The notes beneath the pieces are model-generated. The model searched no databases, was not told where the DNA came from, and worked only from the letters and a program-made list of their open reading frames with translations. From an uncultured Eubacteriales bacterium (GTDB lineage Bacteria; Bacillota; Clostridia; Christensenellales; CAG-917), in assembly GCA_900551145.1 (NCBI GenBank), contig URUQ01000047.1:1-9287 (forward strand): 9,287 nucleotides of DNA, read 5' to 3'. The first letter of the stretch is position 1. Every line of letters begins with the position of its first letter. A program made the position numbers and the translations under genes. This document shows positions 4,325 through 9,287 of the stretch, piece by piece.

Positions 4325-5101
4325 ATGATACTCACGATGGATATTGGCAACACCAACGTAAAATACGGCGTTTTTGACAAGGACGACCTCATTGCGTCTT
4401 GGCGTGTATCGACCAAGGCGTCGCGCACGGCAGACGAATACGGTATGGTGCTGTACGATTTGCTCAAACAAAGAGGCGTAAACTTTGCGGATATAGACGA
4501 CGCGGTTATGTCATCGGTTGCGCCCGCGCTCAATTACACCATAGAGCATATGTGCAACTACTATATAGGCAAAAAACCTTTGATCGTGTCCGCCACGACG
4601 GATACGGGGCTCAAAATCAAGTACGACCACCCGTCGCAACTCGGCACGGACAGACTCGTCGGAGCGGCTGCGGCATACAAGTTTTACGGTGGGCCGGTTA
4701 TCGTGGTGGATTTCGGCTCGGCGACGACGTTCAACCTTGTTACAAAAGACGGAGAGTATATAGGCGGAGCGATTGCCCCTGGTATCAAGACGGCAACTGA
4801 ATCTCTCGTTACGACGGCGGCAAAACTCCCGAGAATAGAGCTTGAAAAACCTCAAAATATCGTCGGTACGGATACCAAGAGTTGTATGCAAAGCGGTATT
4901 GTATACGGGTATACGGGGCTTGTGAAATATATGGTTGCCAAGTACAAGGAATTGCCCGAGATGCAAGGCGCAAAGGTGGTTGCGACGGGCGGTCTTAGCG
5001 AACTCGTCGAGAAAGTCGAACCCGATCTTATCGACATAAGCGACCGCGCGCTTGCGCTCAAAGGTCTCAAATATATCTACGAGAGAAATCAAGGCAGATA
5101 G
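4325..5101 (+). CDS. coaX: Type III pantothenate kinase
   Basis: Phosphorylates pantothenate to 4'-phosphopantothenate with ATP, the first step of CoA synthesis, in the cytoplasm. At 258 aa it has normal family length. The ASKHA-fold phosphate motif MDIGNTN is at residues 5-11, GTDR with catalytic Asp109 at 107-110, the second phosphate motif DFGSATTF at 129-136 (most relatives have GTATT), and GGAIAPG at 147-153. ATG 4325 is preceded by AGAGAGG with a 6-base gap; the longer frame to 4289 has no ribosome site. CoaX enzymes, unlike type I CoaA, are generally not inhibited by CoA. It is the first gene of a likely unit with a phosphopantetheinyl transferase (43-base gap) and acpP, so CoA supply sits beside its main protein-modifying use. 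Confidence 0.96.
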   Translation: MILTMDIGNTNVKYGVFDKDDLIASWRVSTKASRTADEYGMVLYDLLKQRGVNFADIDDAVMSSVAPALNYTIEHMCNYYIGKKPLIVSATTDTGLKIKYDHPSQLGTDRLVGAAAAYKFYGGPVIVVDFGSATTFNLVTKDGEYIGGAIAPGIKTATESLVTTAAKLPRIELEKPQNIVGTDTKSCMQSGIVYGYTGLVKYMVAKYKELPEMQGAKVVATGGLSELVEKVEPDLIDISDRALALKGLKYIYERNQGR

Positions 5102-5120
5102 ACATAGGAATAAGAGAAAG

Positions 5121-5135
5121 CGGTCAATTTGACCG
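5121..5135 (+). repeat. Short perfect inverted repeat before the transferase start
   Basis: CGGTCA-att-TGACCG lies in the 43-base gap between coaX and the transferase gene and partly overlaps the GAGGA ribosome site (5135-5139). It could modulate translation of the downstream gene; no further evidence. Confidence 0.5.
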
Positions 5136-5144
5136 AGGATAGAT

Positions 5145-5654
5145 ATGGTATTGTTTTTTGCCAGAGGTGAACTCAATAGCGACGATTTCGTCAAGTTTTG
5201 CTACGGGCATTATAGAGATATAATGTCGCAATACGGAGCGGATTTGCCAAAGTCGCTTGAAATAATCAGAGAAGAAGGGCAAAAACCACGCTTTGACAGC
5301 GAAGAAGTGTTTTTCAATCTTTCGCACTCTCACGGCGTGATTATGCTGGGAATATCGCATACCCCGATTGGCGTGGATATAGAAAAAATCCGCGATATAG
5401 ACTACAAAAAGTTTACGTTCATAGACGCCGAGGATCTCGAAGATTTCTTTGAAAAATGGACGGAAAGAGAGAGTTATCTCAAATGGACGGGTGAGGGATT
5501 GTCCGCTTTTAGACGCGAGATCCCAAAAGACGCGCATTTCGAGCATTTTCCCGTTTACGGCGACTATCACGCTTGCGTCTGCGCGGACGAGCAAAGCATC
5601 ATAGCGTACGAGATTGACCCAAATGCGGTAAAAGAAGAATTTTGCTCTTGTTAA
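5145..5654 (+). CDS. Sfp/AcpT-type 4'-phosphopantetheinyl transferase (compact)
   Basis: Transfers the 4'-phosphopantetheine arm of CoA to the active serine of carrier proteins, needing Mg2+. Family motifs occur in order: FNLSHS (57-62), GVDIEK (76-81; D78 and E80 bind the metal) and WTERESYLKWTGEGL (105-119; E109 is the third acidic ligand, K113 the conserved lysine). The usual lysine before that glutamate (W-T-x-K-E) is arginine here. At 169 aa it is shorter than Sfp-like enzymes (about 220 aa). Only about 23 residues separate GVDIEK from the WTxxES motif, where relatives usually have more, and the N-terminal half is short. All catalytic acids are present, so I expect activity. ATG 5145 follows GAGGA by 5 bases. 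acpP, encoding a natural substrate, is the next gene. Confidence 0.88.
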   Translation: MVLFFARGELNSDDFVKFCYGHYRDIMSQYGADLPKSLEIIREEGQKPRFDSEEVFFNLSHSHGVIMLGISHTPIGVDIEKIRDIDYKKFTFIDAEDLEDFFEKWTERESYLKWTGEGLSAFRREIPKDAHFEHFPVYGDYHACVCADEQSIIAYEIDPNAVKEEFCSC

Positions 5655-5676
5655 AAGCATATTCTCGTGATATAAT
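5648..5676 (+). promoter_or_regulatory. Promoter of acpP (extended -10)
   Basis: TTGTTA (5648-5653), 17-bp spacer, then TGaTATAAT with a perfect -10 (5671-5676) and an extended-10 TG. The -35 overlaps the stop codon of the transferase gene. acpP can therefore be made at a higher level than the two genes before it. Confidence 0.75.
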
Positions 5677-5704
5677 TACAACATCAATAAGGTAGGTAAC
5701 GACA

Positions 5705-5935
5705 ATGATTTTTGAAACTGTCAGAGACATAATAGCAACACAATTGGGTATGGACGCAAATAAAATCAAGCCCGAAAGCGACATCATCAACGATTTGGGA
5801 CTGGATAGTCTCGACATCGTGGAACTTGTTATGACACTTGAAGAGAAGTGGAACATCGTTGCCGATGACGAAGACATCAAGACGCTCAAAACCGTTGCGG
5901 ACGTCGTGAAATACATAGAAAACAACGCAAAATAA
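5705..5935 (+). CDS. acpP: Acyl carrier protein
   Basis: A 76-residue acidic four-helix carrier of growing acyl chains. Ser35 in the motif DLGLDSLDIVEL (30-41) is the attachment point for 4'-phosphopantetheine; the DSL sequence is intact. The length is standard for type II fatty-acid ACP. Helix III has a divergent EEKWNIVADDEDI in place of the common EEEFxIEIPDEDA. ATG 5705 is preceded by AAGGTAGG. No fatty-acid synthase genes (fabD, fabF, fabG) surround it. It is therefore either the housekeeping ACP in an unusual place or a second, specialised carrier. Its direct neighbours make CoA precursor and attach the cofactor. It has its own strong promoter at 5648-5676. Confidence 0.93.
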   Translation: MIFETVRDIIATQLGMDANKIKPESDIINDLGLDSLDIVELVMTLEEKWNIVADDEDIKTLKTVADVVKYIENNAK

Positions 5936-6229
5936 TTGCGTAATATTGCGCCTATGGCGCAGTGATATTGCGCAAAAGTCGTCGCTGTGGCAAAGACAAC
6001 TCACAAGTTCATTGTCTAACGCCACGCTAACCTTATTGCGCCGCTACCGCGCAACCGATATACGCTATAATGTCGTGCAAGGATAAAAACTCTTGCCACA
6101 ATTTCGCTATATCGCTTGCTTGGTGATTGCGCCTTTGGCGCATTTATTTATGCGGAATATTCCAATTCTCCATAAGTCATTCCGAGCGTAGCGTGGAAAT
6201 CTATGCGCAAGCTACAAAACAAAATATAT
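5936..6229. other. Gene-free intergenic region with repeated GCGC palindromes
   Basis: No open frame here has a start and ribosome site. The region holds three related small palindromes: TGCGCC-tat-GGCGCA (5947-5961), TTGCGC-cgctacc-GCGCAA (6036-6054) and TGCGCC-ttt-GGCGCA (6128-6142). A further imperfect hairpin, TTCCGAGCGTAGCGTGGAA, lies near 6180-6198. A perfect TATAAT sits at 6066-6071 but has no matching -35. The palindromes look like short REP-type extragenic repeats. No terminator is seen directly after acpP. Confidence 0.5.
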
Positions 6230-6255
6230 AAAAAGCACACGACGTGCGCTTTTTT
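6230..6255. terminator. Bidirectional terminator between acpP and the minus-strand operon
   Basis: AAAAAGC-a-CAC (6230-6240), gac loop, GTG-c-GCTTTTT (6244-6254), with one A·C mismatch. T-runs flank it on both strands. It separates convergent transcripts: acpP from the left, the phosphoesterase operon from the right. Confidence 0.8.
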
Positions 6256-6283
6256 GTTTTTAATTGAATTCTTTATATTCCGA

Positions 6284-6751
6284 TTATAGATTTACGATTT
6301 TGGCGGTGATTTTTCCGTCGGTGAGGACTACGTAGGCGTACGAGGGCGCACCCGAGAGCGGGGAGAGCAAAGAGCCGGGGCAGATAAACGTTATGCCGTC
6401 GCTTTGTGTGATGTCGGCAAAGTGGGTGTGTCCGTAAAAGACGAGATTGCAACCGAGTTCTTGCGCACGGAATTTGAGTGAAGTCAAATCTCGTTTGACG
6501 TGATATTTGTCGCCGTGCGTGAGCAAGATTTTGAAGTCGCCGATTTGCACGATTTCTTCGTCGTTGAAGCCGTGCGGATCGCAATTGCCTTTGACTGCGT
6601 GAAGATTTTTGAGCAACAACAAATCACCGAGCGAGGTAATGCCGTCACCCAAAAATAAAACGTAATCGTTCTCTTGCGCCACGCTCAAAAGACGAGGCGG
6701 AAGCGGTAAATTGTGGCTGTCGCTAAACGCGACAATCGTTGTCATTTTCAT
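6284..6751 (-). CDS. YfcE/MJ0936-family metallophosphoesterase
   Basis: A calcineurin-like, two-metal phosphodiesterase of 155 aa, normal for this small cytoplasmic family. All metal motifs are present in order: FSDSHN (D11, H13), LGDG (D36), GNCD (N56, with GNC in place of GNH), THGD (H79) and GHTH (H108, H110). Family members hydrolyse phosphodiesters in vitro; natural substrates are mostly unknown. Its start codon overlaps the rdgB stop as ATGA (6748-6751), which indicates translational coupling and explains the missing ribosome site; ATG 6745 is an alternative. rdgB and a phosphoesterase of this type are frequent neighbours in Firmicutes, a context that hints at nucleotide clean-up, but this is inference. 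The operon ends at the terminator 6230-6255. Confidence 0.9.
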   Translation of the reverse strand: MKMTTIVAFSDSHNLPLPPRLLSVAQENDYVLFLGDGITSLGDLLLLKNLHAVKGNCDPHGFNDEEIVQIGDFKILLTHGDKYHVKRDLTSLKFRAQELGCNLVFYGHTHFADITQSDGITFICPGSLLSPLSGAPSYAYVVLTDGKITAKIVNL

Positions 6752-7332
6752 TTTTCAGTTTGCAATTTTTCAAGCATAGCGCGCAAGGCTCTGCCTCTGT
6801 GACTGACGGAATTTTTCTCCTCTTGCGATGCCTCTGCAAACGTCTTTTTGAGCTCGTACGAATAGAAAAGAGAGTCATATCCGAAGCCTTCGTTTCCGCG
6901 CTCTTCGCGCAAAATCTCACCTTCAACGCGTCCTTTTGACGTGATAAAGTCCCCGCTTGGATAAACGATTGCAATTACGGTGGCAAAATGCGCATTGCGA
7001 TTTTGCTCGTTTTGAAGGGTTTTAAGAAGCAACGCGCGGTTGCTTGCGTCGTTGTGTTCTTCACCGGCGTAGCGTGCAGAATATACTCCCGGTGCGCCGC
7101 CGAGCGCGTCCACCATAAGCCCAGTATCGTCGGCAAGCGTGGGTATGTGACAAATCGCTTGAATTGTGCGCGCTTTGAGCAGCGCGTTTTCTTCGAGCGT
7201 CGTGCCTGTCTCCTCTACGTCGACGTCTATGCCGAGGTCTTTGAGCGAGAGAAGTTCGTCAAATTTCCCACTGAGTATGGCGCGGATTTCTTGCAATTTG
7301 TGTGCGTTGTTGGTTGCTATGGCGAGTTTCAT
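6748..7332 (-). CDS. rdgB: RdgB/HAM1 XTP/dITP pyrophosphatase
   Basis: Cleaves non-canonical purine nucleotides (dITP, ITP, XTP) to the monophosphate and pyrophosphate, keeping deaminated bases out of DNA and RNA. At 194 aa it has standard length. Motifs: ATNNAHKLQEI (6-16) at the triphosphate site, LADDTGLMVDAL (66-77) with the catalytic and metal acidic residues, GAPGVYSARYAG (79-90), GFGYD (149-153) and SHRGRAL (177-183). ATG 7332 is preceded by GAGGTG, which sits over the stop region of the cotransporter gene only 10 bases upstream. The phosphoesterase gene overlaps its end by 4 bases. It is the middle gene of a three-gene operon. Confidence 0.96.
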   Translation of the reverse strand: MKLAIATNNAHKLQEIRAILSGKFDELLSLKDLGIDVDVEETGTTLEENALLKARTIQAICHIPTLADDTGLMVDALGGAPGVYSARYAGEEHNDASNRALLLKTLQNEQNRNAHFATVIAIVYPSGDFITSKGRVEGEILREERGNEGFGYDSLFYSYELKKTFAEASQEEKNSVSHRGRALRAMLEKLQTEK

Positions 7333-7342
7333 CTTTCACCTC

Positions 7343-9046
7343 TTATTGCTTGCCTTCTTTCCATTGCTTTATGCATTTTGCAATATTGATAAAATGGTCG
7401 GCGATACGCTCGGAGTCGGACGCAAGCGACAAATATTGTGCGCCGACGTCGGGAGTGCATTCACCGTTTCTCAAACGCGTGATGTGATTTTCGCACATTT
7501 CGTCGGTGATGTCGTCGACTTTTTCTTCGATTGCGTTGGCGTCGTTAAGACTGTCAAGGTCTGCGTTGACGTACGCTTTCATCGTCTTTTGGAACAAGTC
7601 CTCGATATGCTCTTGCAAATTGCGTATTTCACCCACGGCTTTGTCTGAGAATTTTTGGTCTATGTCGCGTAGTTTGTCGGCGTATTCCACGATGTTTTCC
7701 GCATAGTCGCCGATACGCTCGATATCCGATACGGTGTGGAAGGTCGTTGCAAGATAGTTGTGGTCGGCGTCGTTCATTTCGCACTTTGAAAGCTTGACGA
7801 CGAAGCGGGAGATTTCCTTGTTGAGGAAGTTGAGTTCGTTCTCGTTCTTGCGGAATTGGTCTACGCTCGAATAATCCAAAGTGCAAACGATGTCGCAAGC
7901 AATCTGATAGTTGTGCAGTGCGATTTCCGCCATATTGACGATTTCGTTCTTGGTTTGAAGCACCGCAATCGGCGGAGTGGATATCAAGTGTTCGTCAATA
8001 TAATAAAGTTTTTCTTCCGAATCTTGAGATGTTGCTTTTTTGTCGGGGATAATCTTGGTGACGAGCTTGACCATAAGATTGGTAAACGGCAATACCAGTG
8101 CAACCGTGATGACGTTGAAGAACGTATGGAACATTGCAAGTTGCGTTTGCGGAGCGTTTGGAAACATCTTCTCGAACAAATAGCCGAACGTTATCACGCG
8201 CGAAGGATTGACGCTCTTGCTTATCTCACGCATCATCATTGCAACGAGCATAAAGATTATCACGCCCGTAACGTTGAAAAGCAAGTGGATAAGAGCCGTG
8301 CGCTTTGCGTTTGCGCCCGAGGTGATACCCGCGATGATTGCAACCGCACACGAGCCGATATTAGAGCCCATAGTGAGATAAATGCCTTGATCGAGAGATA
8401 TAAGCCCTGTAAACACCATCGTGATTGCGACTGACGTCATAACCGACGAGCTTTGAATAATCGCGGTGAAGACCGCACCGATGAGTACGAGCAAAATCGG
8501 ATTTTTAATGAGCGCAAGAAAATTCTTGACGGATTCGAGTTCTGCAAACGCCTTCATTGACGCACTCATCATATCGAGACCGACGAACAGCATGCCGAAA
8601 CCTGCCAAAATACCGCCTATCTTTTTTACGACGTCCTTTTTTGCAAAAGCCATAATAAATGCGCCTATGCCGGCAAACGTCGCAAATATCACGCCCGTGG
8701 ATATTGTGTTCTCGAACATTCCGAGAGCGGTGATTTGTCCGGTTATCGTCGTGCCTATGTTTGCGCCGTATATGACGGTTGCCGCTTGCATAAGCGTCAT
8801 AATGCCTGCGTTGACGAAGCCGATGGCCATAACCGACGTTGCACCCGAGCTCTGAATTGCGGCGGTTGCGACCGTGCCAATGCCGACGCCCATAAGTTTG
8901 CTCTTCGACGTCTTGGCAAAAAGTTTTTTGAGTTTGTTTGACGAAACGGATTCGAGATTTGAGCTCATCATCGTGCAGGCAATAAGAAAAACGCCTATAC
9001 CTGCTATGAGAGATAAAACTGCGGTTGCGATTTGAACAGGTGTCAT
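7343..9046 (-). CDS. Na+/phosphate cotransporter with C-terminal PhoU-like domain
   Basis: Inner-membrane sodium-coupled phosphate transporter of the NptA/SLC34-like family, 567 aa. Two inverted Na/Pi-cotransporter repeats are seen: repeat 1 with QSSGATS (65-71) and GANIGTT (94-100), and repeat 2 with QSSSVMTS (198-205) followed by a GSNIGSC motif near 227. About nine hydrophobic spans occupy residues 1-330. Residues about 345-560 are a soluble, helical PhoU-like region (for example DIERIGDYAENIVEYADKL and DSERIADHFINIAKC), as in many bacterial members. Import of phosphate is the expected role; the PhoU-like tail may gate it. No Shine-Dalgarno precedes ATG 9046 (the preceding bases are T/C-rich), unlike its neighbours, and no other start is available. 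It is first in an operon with rdgB (10-bp gap) and the phosphoesterase. Confidence 0.94.
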   Translation of the reverse strand: MTPVQIATAVLSLIAGIGVFLIACTMMSSNLESVSSNKLKKLFAKTSKSKLMGVGIGTVATAAIQSSGATSVMAIGFVNAGIMTLMQAATVIYGANIGTTITGQITALGMFENTISTGVIFATFAGIGAFIMAFAKKDVVKKIGGILAGFGMLFVGLDMMSASMKAFAELESVKNFLALIKNPILLVLIGAVFTAIIQSSSVMTSVAITMVFTGLISLDQGIYLTMGSNIGSCAVAIIAGITSGANAKRTALIHLLFNVTGVIIFMLVAMMMREISKSVNPSRVITFGYLFEKMFPNAPQTQLAMFHTFFNVITVALVLPFTNLMVKLVTKIIPDKKATSQDSEEKLYYIDEHLISTPPIAVLQTKNEIVNMAEIALHNYQIACDIVCTLDYSSVDQFRKNENELNFLNKEISRFVVKLSKCEMNDADHNYLATTFHTVSDIERIGDYAENIVEYADKLRDIDQKFSDKAVGEIRNLQEHIEDLFQKTMKAYVNADLDSLNDANAIEEKVDDITDEMCENHITRLRNGECTPDVGAQYLSLASDSERIADHFINIAKCIKQWKEGKQ

Positions 9047-9129
9047 AAAAGAAAGTTTTGCACTTCTCGTGCCGTTGGGTTGCCCCTGCGAGCGTGCTCG
9101 CGTTTATAAAGTTCGTTACCCCTTATAAC
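9047..9129 (-). promoter_or_regulatory. Candidate structured 5' leader of the cotransporter operon
   Basis: The roughly 83-base leader (minus strand) carries three consecutive small stem-loops: GCGAG-cacg-CTCGC (9088-9101), GGG-GCAA-CCC with a GNRA tetraloop (9077-9086) and GCAC-gagaa-GTGC (9060-9072). It has no Shine-Dalgarno before the ATG. The stems are compact and close together, as in a small regulatory RNA, but each is short. I could not match it to the consensus of a riboswitch I know (fluoride, Mn yybP-ykoY and T-box do not fit). Confidence 0.35.
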
Positions 9130-9135
9130 ACATTT

Positions 9136-9164
9136 ATTATAATGAAAAACGTTGACTTTGTAAA
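9136..9164 (-). promoter_or_regulatory. Promoter of the cotransporter-rdgB-phosphoesterase operon
   Basis: On the minus strand TTTACA (9159-9164, 5 of 6), 17-bp spacer and a perfect TATAAT (9136-9141). Transcription would begin near 9129. Confidence 0.8.
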
Positions 9165-9243
9165 ACGATTTGCAAAAGTCTGCCCGAATTTATAACGATA
9201 GGACAATAGTTTCGGTTTCGCAATCTATAATGCGATATAAATC

Positions 9244-9287
9244 CTGTCTCTTATACACATCTCCGAGCCCGAGACGGACTCCTATCT
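9244..9287 (+). other. Illumina Nextera adapter (artefact, not genomic)
   Basis: 9244-9262 is the reverse complement of the Tn5 mosaic end, CTGTCTCTTATACACATCT. It is followed by the Nextera read-2 adapter CCGAGCCC..GAGAC (lacking the AC of the standard sequence), then GGACTCCT, which equals the i7 index commonly numbered N705, and ATCT, the start of the P7 flank. Genomic sequence therefore ends at 9243. Confidence 0.97.

Noticed and set aside
5124..5660. 178-aa minus-strand open frame opposite the phosphopantetheinyl transferase
   Set aside because: It is a shadow of a gene with clear catalytic motifs on the plus strand and has no independent support.
9047..9129. Fluoride or manganese (yybP-ykoY) riboswitch in the cotransporter leader
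   Set aside because: The conserved core sequences of those classes that I know are absent; only small generic stems and a GNRA tetraloop are visible.
1..9243. CRISPR array, toxin-antitoxin pair, insertion sequence or known defence system
   Set aside because: No regularly spaced identical repeats with spacers, no transposase or integrase gene, and no toxin or nuclease motif was found on either strand.
9244..9262. Tn5-family transposon end
   Set aside because: The mosaic-end sequence is the engineered 19-mer and is followed by sequencing adapter and index, so it comes from library preparation.

Overview
The window reads as one end of a contig from an uncultured low-to-mid-GC Bacillota (Clostridia-like) bacterium, probably a gut metagenome assembly. 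This is inferred from strong AAGGAG-type ribosome sites, TTGACA/TATAAT promoters, a single-chain glycyl-tRNA synthetase, a type III pantothenate kinase, XRE-cupin regulation and a tiny Cys/Gly-rich protein of a sort common in Clostridia. No marker here fixes the genus. The last 44 bases (9244-9287) are not biological: they are Illumina Nextera adapter with an i7 index.

Layout. 1-132: contig edge with degenerate short repeats. 133-666 (-): XRE-cupin regulator with two copies of a GTTTAG-N5-CTAAAC palindrome in its promoter region. 1004-1080 (+): tRNA-Arg(ACG) with a near-perfect promoter and its own terminator. 1125-1500: a gene-free, hairpin-rich scar bounded by an inverted and then a direct copy of the tRNA 3' end, the latter followed by a second terminator. 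It looks like the remnant of an element that integrated at the tRNA. 1687-3072 (-): glycyl-tRNA synthetase. 3216-3407 (-): a 63-aa protein with 12 Cys and two repeats. 3534-3980 (+): TspO-like membrane protein. 4020-4163 (-): broken XRE regulator. 4325-5935 (+): coaX, a compact Sfp-type phosphopantetheinyl transferase, and acpP. 5936-6283: palindrome-rich intergenic region ending in a bidirectional terminator. 6284-9046 (-): an operon of Na+/phosphate cotransporter with PhoU-like tail, rdgB (ITP/XTP pyrophosphatase), and a YfcE-type metallophosphoesterase.

How genes work together. coaX makes 4'-phosphopantothenate, the first committed step to CoA. The transferase next to it moves the phosphopantetheine arm of CoA onto an acyl carrier protein, and acpP encodes such a carrier, so three consecutive genes run from pantothenate to holo-ACP. 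The minus-strand operon is tightly packed (10-bp gap, then an ATGA overlap). It mixes phosphate uptake with two small phosphate-ester or nucleotide-cleaving enzymes. The cotransporter has a strong promoter, a roughly 83-nt leader with three small hairpins and no visible Shine-Dalgarno.

No complete new defence or mobile system is visible. The points most worth a second look are the tRNA-Arg integration scar, the Cys-rich two-repeat protein, the phosphopantetheine gene trio with its shortened transferase, the structured cotransporter leader, and the adapter at the end.
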